Source: Curvularia sp. ZM96
Taxonomy: Eukaryota; Ascomycota; Dothideomycetes; Pleosporales; Pleosporaceae
DNA: 64,000 nucleotides
Direction: 5' to 3'
Assembly (NCBI GenBank): GCA_022457065.1
Contig: JAJGBQ010000003.1
Location: forward strand, 4,340,001 to 4,404,000
The notes beneath the pieces were generated by a model. It saw only the letters and a program-made list of their open reading frames with translations, was not told the origin of the DNA and made no database searches. The position numbers were made by a program, and so were the translations under genes. Positions 32,945 to 44,231 of this stretch are shown one piece after another (positions within the stretch are counted from its first letter, which is position 1; each line of letters begins with the position of its first letter).

Positions 32945-34702
32945 ATGGGCCCCGCCCCGCCTGGCAGCCAGGCGGCCCCTCTGCCCACCAACCTGCCCTT
33001 CAGGCTCGTCAGCAAGACTATTGGGCAAGGAGCATATGCCTCGTGAGTCCTCGTATTTGCGTCTTTAATATCTGTCGCTAATGCTGCCCACAGCATCCGC
33101 AAAGCCGTCCCTCACAATGCCCCTAAACCCGTCATCGCCATCAAGTTCATCAACAAGGAACATGCCCTGCGCACCGGCCGACTGACTCCAAAACAAATCA
33201 AAATGGAGATTGTGTTACATCAGCATCTTGGAAAACACCACAACATTATCCATTGCCTGGGCTCTGGTGAGGATGCGCTGTGGACATGGATAGCCATGGA
33301 ATTGGCCGAGGGAGGTGATTTGTTTGACAAGATTGAGGCGGACGAGGGCGTCGGCCAGGATATCGCTCATCTGTACTTCTCACAGCTTGTCAGTGCAGTC
33401 GCGTACATGCATAGCAAGGGCGTGGCACACAGGGATATTAAACCTGAAAATGTGCTGCTGAGCGCAGAGGGAGACTTGAAGCTGAGCGACTTTGGGCTGG
33501 CTGCTTTGTTCAAGAAGGACGGACAGATACGGCTTTGCAATACTGTGTGCGGTTCACCACCATACATTGCACCGGAGATTGTTAGTGGGAGACGGAGCAA
33601 GAGGGCGGATGTGTTGGATGTGGGATACGAAGCTAATGTCTGCGATGTATGGAGTTGTGGAGTGGTGTTGTTTGTTCTTCTGGTTGGAAATACGCCATGG
33701 GACGAACCCACCATGAGATCCGAGGAGTTCAGAGAATACGTCGAGACAGGAGGCCATACCACGGATGAACTATGGGCTAACCTTCCGCCTGATATTGTCA
33801 GCTTGCTTCGAGGCATGCTCAAGGTCGATCCTAAACAGCGCTTTACGTTGGACGAAGTACGCACACACCCTTGGTTCACCCGCCAGAACCCGTACTTGAC
33901 ACCTTCAGGACGAAACGCCAATCCAGTCGGTCTGGCCACGCAGATGCTATCTCATCTACGCATCGACTTCACACGACCACCTACCCAATCCCAACGTGGA
34001 TTCTCACAAGACGATGGCGATGCAATGGACATTGACACGAACGACGACCCCCGCCGCTCCAGCGCCATCCATGTCCTCTCCTCTACACAGCCCGAGACCC
34101 CCTCAGCTGACACCCCATTCGACTGGGAACGCCCACCGCGCCTCGCCTCCCACGACGGCATGTCGGCTTCGCAACCCACCACGACCGCCGCTCACGCCGC
34201 CATCCACACCTCCCAAATCAGTTCCACTCCCTTCCTCTCCCAGCTCCCCTCCTCAACCCAAGACATGCTCTCCCAAGACCCCAGCATGACCCAGTTCAGC
34301 TCGCAACCAGGCGTACCCCTCACCTTCACCCAAGCAGCCCGGAAATTCGCCGACATCCTCCCTTCCTACTCCATGGCGCGTTTCATCTCGCCCCACCCCC
34401 TCTCCCTCCTTCTTCCTTTACTCCTCGCTGCCCTAAACCGCCTCGGCGTCCCTGCTCCTTCCTTCTCCACTGCACAGATTGAAGAAGCCGAGCGAGTAGG
34501 TAGCGCGAGTATACGGGTTAAAATGGCGGATGGGCGGCGTCAGGGACTCAATGGCCATGTCGTGGTGGAGAAGGCCGTGTATGAGGGCGCCGAGTACTGG
34601 GAGGTGAGGTTTGTCAAGGCGAGTGGGGATCCTTTGGAGTGGAGGAGGTTTTTTAAGAATGTGGTATTGTGTGTCGGGGATGTCGTGTTGAGGCCGAATT
34701 AG
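32945..34702 (+). CDS. chk1: Checkpoint kinase Chk1
   Basis: Two exons (32945-33042, 33094-34702; intron 51 nt) encode 568 residues. The kinase domain shows the Gly loop GQGAYAS, the VAIK-type lysine in AIKFI, the catalytic loop HRDIKPEN (about 145), DFGLA (about 165) and the P+1 region GSPPYIAPE, with WSCGVVLFVLLVGNTPWDEP, all characteristic of Chk1 within the CAMK group. The middle region holds a cluster of SQ/TQ sites, targets of ATR/Mec1-class kinases. The C-terminal 130 residues form a KA1-like regulatory domain ending GDVVLRPN. Chk1 delays mitosis after DNA damage. The start ATG is in a good context (TACCATGG) and the Gly loop is split by the intron. Confidence 0.93.
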
Positions 34703-35049
34703 ACGGTGGAGATAGAGGTGTGTGTGGGATGTATAATCGGGGGTGGTATATGTGTTGCTCGCGGTGGTAGTCTTGTTAAGTTGGCCTTTGGGCTTATAAT
34801 AGTAATGATATGTTGGGCGGTGATGATTAGGAATACGTTTGATAGACTCTTTTACCTCGAATAGTATGCTGAAATAGTTGCATTTTGAGCAGACACTTAG
34901 ATACTTAGCCAAATAACTTTTCCCATTCACATCAAGTCATTCAATGTACAGGTCAGGGAATGTCATTTTATTTTATTTCTTACAAACAAACGAGGCTAAT
35001 AGGTAAACCGTTAAGTCATTAGGAATCAGAGGATGCACCATCCCTCCAT
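34703..35049. other. Convergent 3' region of chk1 and the S41 peptidase gene
   Basis: These 347 bases separate the two stop codons. The stretch is A/T-rich and must hold both 3' UTRs. Nothing else was seen. Confidence 0.5.
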
Positions 35050-37422
35050 CTACATCATCAAGGCGCTGACAAGAACAGCCACAATGCCTACCACAGCCCC
35101 ACTAATTCTGACATTAGCCGCTGCGTCCTTGCTGTCACCACCACCACCACCTCCCTTCCTATCCTCGTTGGGACTACTCTTAGGCTGATCCTCGGCCTTT
35201 ACCTCACCAGGTCCATACGCCTTGTATCCTCCCGACAGCGAGCTCTTGTGACCCGTGCTGCCCTCGACACACTTGCTGCTGTCCTGGAACGCGTCCCAGG
35301 CTTGCTTCCACGCAGCATCGGGGTCATAGTAAGTCTCTGCCGTGTAGAAGATCTTGCAATCGCTCGCTTCGTAGATGTACTGGAGCGGGGTTGCAGATGC
35401 ATCACCCTTGCGGATCTGGTCTTGGGATTGCAGACGCGAGGATTTGTCTCCAGCGCGCAGGGTGAGTTGCGGGACGTTGGCCATTTCTGAGAGGACGGGG
35501 TCAGAAGAGGAGAAGGCAGAGAGATCGGCAACAGAGCTGAGGTTGAGGGCTATCTGAGCGTAGAGTGGCCATAACAAGAGGGGCGTGACTTCGCCGCCTT
35601 TGCTGCCGGTGACGGTTTGGATGGGCTTGTTTTCGGGCCTTCCGCCGACGGTGACGGCTTTGATGCCCGCAATGTTCTTCAGCTCTTCGTGGAAAGAAGC
35701 ACACGAAGAGCCGCAGAGGGCATCGGTGTACATGACAATATTGGAGGCGTTGAAAGGGGTTGGACGAGTGCCAGATACAAAATTGAAGCCTTTTGGACGA
35801 ATAGAAAGCTCGTCTGTGTACTATTCTGCTGTTAGTAAAACTAAGACTGTGGCGAGAGACGAGCCATATTGACTTACGTTGTACCTCATGGTTGTAGTAA
35901 AACTGTCGCCATTTAGGTTCACCGGGCCGTCGAAGTCGTCCCATCCATTGAAATCGGCTCCGTTGCTGTTGACGAAGTGCCACCAAGACCAGTATCTGAA
36001 CGTAGGACTCGCCTCGATGCTTTCGTCAGTGAACGTCGCAAATTTTCTTGCTTTACCAGCGTCGCCCCGGATCTCGTTGACAGCATCGCCAATCTTGACA
36101 AAGGCATCGGTAGCCCGGTACCGTTGTCCAGAGAAGGGCTCCATCTCAGGAAACAGCTGCATGAAGGCGTCCAAAAGGAGGTTAGTGCTGCCGCCCCCAT
36201 TCTCCCGCAGGTCGATAATGAGCTTTTGCTTGTTATCGCTTACGCATTGCTCGAGGAACTTGGAGACAGTAGCCTGGAATTCGTTGCAAAAGTCAGTCTC
36301 GTCCACGTCATCAGGAGTGGGGTTGCTGAATGAGATGATCTTGAGCACAGCGACATCTTCATAATCGTTCCCGTTGAGGTAGTACCCTGCCACAACACCA
36401 CTTGAAGCTTCTGCAATAGCCTGCGGATAAGCGGTTGGGATGGACTGGCGCTTGTTGCGGAGATGGTAGGTTCCAGTAGGTATACGGTGAACAGGACCAG
36501 GGGCGCCAGGAGCGATGGGGCTGATATCAGGCCTTTTTGGACCTGGACGGACGAATACGTCGGACGAATCTGTCGCGGCCTTTGTGCTGGCGGTGGTCGG
36601 CTGGGCGTAGAGGCGGCCTGTACAGAATGCGTTGAAGAAGGACCGTCCATCGGTGATAGTAGCGAAGTCATCCATGTAGTCCGAGCCGGCGCTGTTGGGA
36701 ATAGAAGCCGTTGATCCGTTCGCCCACGTAACATCCGTAGTGGCGCCGTCGTATTTGTCCTGGGTCATGAAAGAACCAGAACTGCCCGTGTCTCCTTTGG
36801 CCAGCATGCTGTTTATCAAGCCATCTGAATCAATGTACTGCGAGCTTGAAGTAGACAGGAGGAAGTCATAGGGGTTTTGACCATTGATCTTGGTAATCTC
36901 AGAGACGTCCGAGCTACCTTGTGCCAGAGCGGCGACGTCATCAGCAACGTATAACTTGGGAAGTGATGTACCGTCCTCTGAGATGGAAGCAACGTTGAAG
37001 AGACGATAGAAGTCGAAGATCTTAAGTATGTCCGGCCTGTAGTTGAAGTGGAAGTTGCCGGTTCGAACTGTGATATTCTGGATGGCGAGTTGAACAGCAT
37101 ACTCGGAAGAAAACGAGCCAAGATTGCTTTTGATCTTGTCCAATTCCGCCTCGATATCCAATGGGCCAAACTCCCAGTCATCACCTGGGTTCTTCAACCA
37201 TACCATTTCTGACTGGAACTGCCATATGTTCTTTAATTCGTCGATAAGAAGGCGATCGCCTTCGACATCAACGGGGACTGACTCGAGACATTCGTAGGCG
37301 GCTTGTGCCTCTATTAGTTTGGATTCTTGGAACTGTGCGGCAACGACTGCGCAAGGCTCTGAAGAGGAGGATTGAGCTGCAGCCCAGGCCGCCGAAGTCG
37401 CAAGCAAAACACGCTTGAGCAT
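35050..37422 (-). CDS. Secreted S41-family peptidase, GPI-anchored
   Basis: Two exons (37422-35878, 35820-35050; intron 57 nt) encode 771 residues. A signal peptide (MLKRVLLATSAAWAAAQ) starts the protein. The tail-specific protease (S41) core spans roughly 355-650, with KLIIDLRENGGGSTNLLL and the segment ALCGSSCASF near 550, where the Ser of GSSC is the expected nucleophile. The C terminus has a Gly/Asp-rich linker and a hydrophobic tail (VVGIVAVLVSALMM), consistent with a GPI anchor. Related fungal proteins include UstP-type peptidases of ribosomally made peptide clusters, but no precursor peptide or cluster enzyme lies nearby, so a general surface peptidase is more likely. An earlier in-frame ATG at 37494 would bury the signal peptide and is not preferred. 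Confidence 0.85.
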
Positions 37423-39539
37423 GTTGGCTCTGTGGATGCTGAGGTGGACGTCGCTACAACAAACAGGGGTATCGTGCAATGTGGAAGCAACCAACCGAAA
37501 AACAAACCCGGGAAAGAATGCCTGTGAAGGCAGAAGGGCAGAACGACACGACTAAAAGTATGCGACACGGTGAGGCTTTGAGAGCCTCAGGGCTTAATGG
37601 GCGTCTACTAATCTGAAAGGCTGCAGCAGGGTGCATTAGCCACAAACCAAAATAAACGAGGGCAAAGGCGCAGACCCAACTGCTTTTGTCACCTAGCTGG
37701 CTGCCAGCAGGCCGAGATTGCAGATTGACAGGAGGCGTGTTTTCGCACCATGCCTTTGGGGGCTGGAGTGTGCCAGCCCATTCGTGGATCAGGTCGCTGT
37801 TCAGCTCGAGGGATCCACACCCACAAGCCGCTATCGCCTCGCTGTAAATGAGCCACCGTCAGTCGGCGTCTAACCCAGCCATGTCACGTACCGCCGGACG
37901 GTGCGAGCCCCATCTCCACACTGTTGTTGCACACATCCTCCATCCAGATCTTGGCTCAAACGCGTAATAAGATGGTGACGGTGGTTGCAGGCAGCCGTTG
38001 ATCCCTTCCTAGTGTCCCTCCGGAACGGCTCTGTCGGCGTTGTCACTGGGTGAAACCGCTGGAACGCAAGTGCTCACGCATTGTTCCGCAAGCGTTCAGC
38101 TCCCCAAGCGCTGGCGAGACGGAGATCTTGGCAGCGTGCCAAGCGTGGCACAGGACTGTGTAGGTAAAGCTTGCATGCGGCATAACGTGTGCCTCTTAGG
38201 CGAGAATGCGGAGCGCCGCAGTGCTGACCGGTCTTCGTCACGCCCGCGCCGAGAAAGATCGAATAGCAACTGGATGGATGTTGTCGTCACTGGATGATTT
38301 GCCTGGGTGGGCCAAAGGATGCCGCCCCCACACGCTGGCGCCATGCCAAGATATCCCCATCAGCTTTCTGGGGTTGATAACACGTGAGAGTCTGAGAATA
38401 CATTTCATCCACAAGTCCTGAAGAAGAGTTCACTAAACAAGCTTTGCCACAGACCAACTCTATGATTACTTATGATTAGGAACTTTGCACTGCAACCATT
38501 GAATATCACGCTGCACGTGCGGCTGGCCTAAGTTGGCAAAGCTTTGTGTCATTTTAGAGATGGCAGGGCTATGTTTTTATTCTGTGCCGATCCATGTCTG
38601 AGGTGCACCTACATATGCCTGTGGATGTGGATGTGGCGCTAGTCTCGACCCCGACGAGGCTGAGGCAAATGAGCGGACACGGCTTGAACAAAGAAAACAT
38701 TCGCTCAAGGAGACACAAGGCTGATCACAAAGAGTGGCCTTGAAAAACACAGCCTTGTCTCAACATCAAGCCACAAAGTACTCAGCCCTCAGTCTACTCC
38801 TATAAAATGGGGCTGCTGCTAGTAGACGAAAGTCCAACGCACGATAACTGGAGCATGTGGCTTGTGTTCTGGCCCCCAAAGATTATGCCTAACGCTTTGC
38901 ACCTAGCGCCTTCTGCTTGTTTAGCACCATGCAAGGCAGGTGACCAAAGGACGATGTACTGATTCGACCAGCTTATGTATACAGTGGTCCACAACGCCAA
39001 AGTAGGTAAAAGGTATTATCGAGGCTTCCGTGCTTCTTGCATCTAGGCCCTAAAATTTCCACCTCAGCCAACATGTCTACAAGATGAGCTTATCGGTATC
39101 GTGTCTTGAAATCTCCAATCTCTCTCAATCTTGGTTACGTATTGTAAATCAGCTCCCGAAGTCCCTGCAGTTCGGAAATTTTTCTGTCTACTTCAAGGCT
39201 TCATGTCAAGCAGTAGTTTCCCTTCCTACAACTTGTGGAGCAAACCTTAGACTTCCTCGATAATGTATCCCATAGTGCGCCCCGCATACCATCAGCATCG
39301 TCATCACAGTCTTCGGGCTGAAACACAGCATGCACATAATCAAGCCAGTGAGCCTAACCTCGAGCGAAAACCAGAAGATGCTTCATGTAGGTGGTCGCCA
39401 TGGGGATTGGGTCTTTCTATTCATAGTCCTGTATCCGGCCAATAGGAAAACCCTACCGGATGCACTGCGCACTAGAATTCTAGGCAGCAGGTAGGACGAT
39501 ACTCATGACAACACTGCTGACGAGAGTGCGTCCTTCGGA
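37423..39539. other. Intergenic stretch, nothing recognised
   Basis: 2.1 kb lie between the S41 gene's promoter and the 3' end of the decarboxylase gene. Only short frames occur. No RNA gene or clear repeat was found. Confidence 0.45.
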
Positions 39540-40343
39540 TTATGTCTTGGAAGTCTGCGACGCCAGACCTAACCTATCCTCAATCACGCCAACAATCTCT
39601 CTCCAGTCTTTCATCGCACCACCCCCTATATCTCCACATGCCAGCTCTTTCTCCATCGGATGCAGCACTTCAAACCAACCTCCGTTCTTTACACCCCACT
39701 CCTCTTCCAGAACTTGCACCTGTTTCGTGGTGATGGGTTGATACCACATCGCCGTGTTCATGCTTGGAGCAACTAGTATCCGTTTCTTTTGTACGCCCCC
39801 CTCTTCTTGCGGCCACTGGACGCCTGGTATCTTTCTCACAGGATCGATCAGACCAGTAGTATCCCAGGCACGCACAACTGAGAGAAGCAGGTTGTCTGAC
39901 CAGCCTTGAGTGATTTTGGCAAGTTCATTGGCACTCAAGGGCGCGATAACCATGATGTCGGCCCATCGCCGTAGTTCTATGTGCAGGATCTTGTTGCCTC
40001 TTACCCATGGCTCTTTCCACTCATCTTCATCGAAGTATATACCGTCTACGTTTGGCAACGCTTCTATTTCTTCTAATGACGGTTGCTCTCCACTTTGGCC
40101 TTGCAGGAAATTTGTGGCCGCAGCCGTAAAGATGAGCCGTATGCGTACGTTGTTGTGCGCTGCAAGCGCGTTGACCATGTTTGGTATCTTGATGGTTGCT
40201 ACCGAACCCGAAGCACAGAGAAGGATATGTATTTTGTCATCGTGGTGGTTGAAGACAAACGGATCGGTTTGTGGTGGGTCCTGTACTTGGTGTTGAACAG
40301 GCCGGATATTGAGGGGCTTCAGGTCGTGTATTTGGGCAGTCAT
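39540..40343 (-). CDS. Phosphopantothenoylcysteine decarboxylase (flavoprotein)
   Basis: A single exon encodes 267 residues. This enzyme converts 4'-phosphopantothenoylcysteine to 4'-phosphopantetheine, the third step of coenzyme A synthesis. The HFCD flavoprotein motifs are all present: LLCASGSVA binds the FMN phosphate, the active-site His is H121 in LHIELRRWADIMVIAPLSAN, the substrate motif is APSMNTAMW (192-200), and the catalytic Cys is C236 in ACGDIGGGAM. Having both His and Cys in one chain suggests a self-sufficient homo-oligomer, unlike the split Hal3/Cab3 heterotrimer of budding yeast. It is divergent from the aldo-keto reductase gene. Confidence 0.93.
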   Translation of the reverse strand: MTAQIHDLKPLNIRPVQHQVQDPPQTDPFVFNHHDDKIHILLCASGSVATIKIPNMVNALAAHNNVRIRLIFTAAATNFLQGQSGEQPSLEEIEALPNVDGIYFDEDEWKEPWVRGNKILHIELRRWADIMVIAPLSANELAKITQGWSDNLLLSVVRAWDTTGLIDPVRKIPGVQWPQEEGGVQKKRILVAPSMNTAMWYQPITTKQVQVLEEEWGVKNGGWFEVLHPMEKELACGDIGGGAMKDWREIVGVIEDRLGLASQTSKT

Positions 40344-41146
40344 AATGTGCTGCTATGTTCCAATGCGATGGACAGTTATCAAGTGAGTAAGACGTCTGCG
40401 ATGCGGACGTCGGATCTCTTTAGTGTGGCGGCAGCATTACAAATGTGCCTTGTCGCGTTCTGGTGGGACAGTTGACTTGGTGAAGTTTGCTGGACGCTAA
40501 CTCGCTTGTAGGATAGGCAAACCCCCAACGCTGGCAAGCCATCACTCTTGAGCAACACTCTTCGAAGCTCAACGCCAAGCGGACTATGCATCATAAGTGC
40601 AAGCCGCATGAATCGGTTATGGCGCATATGAAATGCTTTATCGTTACTCTGGCACACGGGAATAATTTTATGGCCCAGGCCTTCAGTATCCTTATCTCCG
40701 TTTCGTCCGACGGCCTACGAAGTGCTCCGTGAACTTTAGGGAACATGTCTATCAACAGAAAGTGAATGAGTATACTTCAAAAATCGATGTTTGTTTGCCC
40801 AATGTCATGTCAATAGAAGTTACTATCGCGAATCGATGGCAATACCAAAGTGTTGTGATAGCTATGATCTCATCAAAGGTGGGGCTTGACCACGGACTTA
40901 AGTGCAATGCCGGCGTCATTGCCAGGAGGGAAGTATTGAGTCCGCAAAACAGTTTCCAAGAACACATTACACTGCTTTGGCCGATATCTTTTGTCCGAAG
41001 CACCCCTCACGACCTGTATATACAGTCAGCTCGGGCGTAGCCAAGCACAAGTACTATCGGCGGAGAGTCGCACAATCACAACATAAATACTGCTTGCGGC
41101 ACCTGTCGAGAAATCCACTTCTCCAATACAATTCGCAAAACTTACA
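40344..41146. promoter_or_regulatory. Divergent promoter region of the decarboxylase and AKR genes
   Basis: About 800 bases separate two divergent starts. A TATA-like palindrome TGTATATACA lies at about 41015-41024, some 125 bases before the AKR ATG, and could position that promoter. No coding frame of interest was seen. Confidence 0.4.
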
Positions 41147-42310
41147 ATGTCTATTCCTACCGCACCGCTCGGCCGCAACGGTCCCCAGGTCAACCGTCTC
41201 GGATTCGGTCTGATGGGACTATCTGCCTTCTATGGGCCCACAAAGCCAGACAGTGAGCGCCTCGCTCTCCTTGATCGCGCCTACGAACTAGGAGAACGAT
41301 TCTGGGACACTGCCGATATGTAAGCATATAGAAAAATCTCCAGTTCTCACAAGGCATCACTATCCTAACAACATATGTCCAGATACGGCGACAGTGAAGA
41401 CCTACTCAAAAAATGGTTCCAAGCCAACCCATCCAAGCGCGGAGACATCTTCCTCGCGACCAAATTTGCCGCCAATTTACAAGGCGGGCCCATCAATTCT
41501 TCCCCAGAATACGTCAAGGAAGCTATTGAGAGTTCGCTGAAGCGCCTGGGTGTCTCGCACATTGACCTCTACTACTGCCACCGCGTAGACCAAAAGACAC
41601 CGATTGAGCTCACCGTGCAATCCATGGCCGACCTTGTTAACCTCGGAAAAGTAAAGTACCTGGGACTGTCAGAAATCAGCTCAGACACGCTACGAAGGGC
41701 ACACAAGGTCCATCCCATTTCCGCCGTGCAAGTCGAATACTCTCCATTTGCGCTCGAGATCGAAAGCGAGCAGATTGATCTGCTCAAGACCTGCCGGGAG
41801 CTGGGCGTTGCCGTTGTGGCATACAGTCCGCTTAACCGCGGAATGCTAACAGGCGCACTCAATGGCCCAGAAGACTTTCCAGAGGGCGACTTCCGTAGCT
41901 TTGCGCCTCGCTTCAGCAAAGAGAATTTTCCCAAGAACCTTAAACTCGTTGATCGCATCAAGGAGATTGCAAAAGCCAAGGGCGTTACGCCAGGACAGCT
42001 GACGCTCGCGTGGCTCATGGCCCAGGGCGAAGATATTTTCCCGATCCCGGGTACTACGAAGCCGGAGAGGCTGGAAGAGAACATTGGAAGTGTGAAGGTG
42101 CAGTTGACAAAGGAGGAGGAACAAACGATTCGCAAGGCGTGCGAAGAGGCAGAGGTTAGTGGTGGACGGTACCCGGATAGCTTCATGAAGGCTTGTTATG
42201 CGGATACCCCGCCTTTGGAGCGCGACAGTGGTGCAGCTACGAGTGGAGCAACTTCGAGTGGAGGTAGTGTTAAGCCTACGCATTCAGCAGACATCATGGG
42301 CGGTACATAG
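41147..42310 (+). CDS. Aldo-keto reductase
   Basis: Two exons (41147-41319, 41383-42310) encode 366 residues. The protein is an NADPH-dependent (beta/alpha)8-barrel aldo-keto reductase of the AKR8/AKR13 type. The catalytic tetrad is visible as D54, Y59 (DIYGDSE), K85 (LATKFA) and H124 (YYCHRVD). The cofactor end shows IPGTTKPERLEENIGS. The C terminus carries a roughly 40-residue Ser/Gly/Thr tail beyond the normal end, of unknown purpose. Relatives reduce aldehydes or pyridoxal; the substrate cannot be read from sequence. Its 3' end faces the P450 at 144 bases. Confidence 0.9.
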
Positions 42311-42454
42311 AATGAAGATAGCGTCAGTTGTGGGCCCGTAATATGCCCTTACTTTACGAAATATCTGCCGCATAAGACTGCCGTGACTAAGGTAACATTT
42401 GTACATTGCTAAATCATAAAGCTTCACCTGGATAGGAATGAAAAGACTCAAAGT

Positions 42455-44231
42455 TCAAGCCCGCGGCGTGAGTCGCACAATAATATCCTTCTGTTTGATG
42501 AATCCCGCATTCCGCGTCCTCCAAGGCTTGTCGTGGACCATTTGCATGTCGAAGCGGCGCAACAGCTCCGGAATAAGCTTATGGATTTCTGCCAGTGCAA
42601 TCTATGGTTTTGTCACCAAAATGTCAGCAAAATAACTTCCGCAGAAAGTAAAGCGACCACTTACATTCTTGCCAATGCAAGTTCGTGTCCCCGCCCCAAA
42701 CGTAATCATGCCTTTCTCCATCTCGAGGCTCTTGACTTGGTTTTCAAGCCAGCGCTCAGGCCGGAATTCCCTTGAGTCTTCGCCAAAAAGCTGGGGGTCG
42801 CGTTGTACAGTGTATGGGTTCATGCCGACAGCGTAGCCCGCAGGGATGTGGTGGTCCGATAGCACGATACCCTGAGCGGGTGCAACGCGGCCCATATGGA
42901 TGCCGACGCTAGAGAAGTTGCGCGAGGACTCTTTGATGCATGCATTGACGTATGGCAAATTTTTCGAAGACTCCATGTATGTCATTGGCGAGCTCAAGAG
43001 ATGTTCCTGCGATTTGATCTCTTGGACGGCGGTGGCCATGCAATCGGGGTTCTTCATGAGGGAGTAGAGAATCGTGCACATGGTTGAAGCAGTTGAGTCC
43101 GAGCCTGCTAGCAATCCAGTCCAGGACTCAAGTGTGACTTCGTTAGGTGTGAAATCTACCTGGCTGCCTTTTTCATGAACAATGCGTATGAGTTGAGAAC
43201 ATATGTCTAGACGGGATTTAGTATCCTCAGTAGAACGTTCCACTCGAAGTTGTGTCTGTCGCTTTGCTTCGTTGACCATCATCTCGATGGCCTTCAGCCC
43301 TTTCAAGGTTCCAGGAATGCACATGGCTCCGATCAAGATCAGACCACGCATGTAGCTCGGTGCGGCAGCAATGACATGCATGAGCGGCGTAGCGGTTTCC
43401 ACAGATTCGATGAATGCGTCTACGTCGTCACCCTTTTCCAGATAGCCAAAAGGACGGCCGAAGAAAACGTTGCCGAGTACGTCGTGGGCGTAGAGCTCTA
43501 TCCAGCGGCCAAGGTCAACGTCTTCCTTCTTTGCAGCAAGCTCGTCTAGCTTCTTCATTAACAGTATCGTGCATTCGTCAATCGCTCCTTCATTCTTCAG
43601 AACATTGACCATCTGATAGGCCGGTTGGACAACCCTGCGGCGCCTGGTGTGCTTCGGTTCGTCTATCTCCGTGAAGATATCTGCGTGCTCGCTGACATCA
43701 CGAGGACGGAAATTAACGTACCTGAACCAGGCGTGCAATGTCAGCGTGAAACATTCCAGGAGCATACACTACAGTACCATACCATTCGGTCTTAGGGAGA
43801 GGATTATGAGTGCGGTAGATAAGGGGGATTGCGCCTGGATCATTGGATACCACCTCGTTTGGCGAGATACGTATAAGTGATCCGTATTGTTGATGAAGCT
43901 TATCCTGCGCAATTTCCACGTCGCCTAGGTACATGTGGTACACTGTAGTCGAGTAAGAAACGGGGTGAACCAAGCTATGCATGAAGTTTGATTCTTCACA
44001 CAGAGTCTATTGAAGTGCTTACTGGCCGCATGTTAGCATAAAACCAACAACGGTCATAGACAGAGACGGTAACCTAAGCCATGTTTGAGAGACAGCAGGC
44101 CACAGTGGACCGGGTACACGTGCAAGCGGGTGAATTGTACGACAGTAGATAATCCAGCCGATCCAGTAAATGACGAAGAGTAAGGAAGCGTTGGTCACTG
44201 TGGTGACGGATATCAGAGAGCCCAGTTCCAT
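42455..44231 (-). CDS. Cytochrome P450 (pisatin-demethylase-like)
   Basis: Five exons (44231-44074, 44021-44002, 43942-43768, 43721-42665, 42601-42455) encode 518 residues. An N-terminal membrane anchor (about 14-34) is followed by the HPLARVPGPLWP hinge. The I-helix is LLAGSDSTAST, the ExxR motif is KESSR, the PERF region is FRPERW, and the heme loop FGAGTRTCIGKN carries the cysteine ligand near 463. The closing IALAEIHKLIPELLRRF and GFIKQKDIIVRLTPR resemble the pisatin-demethylase / benzoate-hydroxylase group of fungal P450s. Exon 2 is a 20-nt microexon; without it the anchor and the YHMYLGDVEIAQDKL block are in different frames. The substrate is unknown, and no core biosynthetic enzyme is adjacent. 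Confidence 0.88.
44002..44021 (-). other. 20-nt microexon of the P450 gene
   Basis: The upstream intron (44022-44073, 52 nt) has a GCTAACA branch point and CAG acceptor. The downstream intron (43943-44001, 59 nt) starts gtgtga and ends tacag. Including the microexon joins WLS to LLYHMYLGD in frame and makes the full coding length 1557, divisible by three. Confidence 0.65.
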
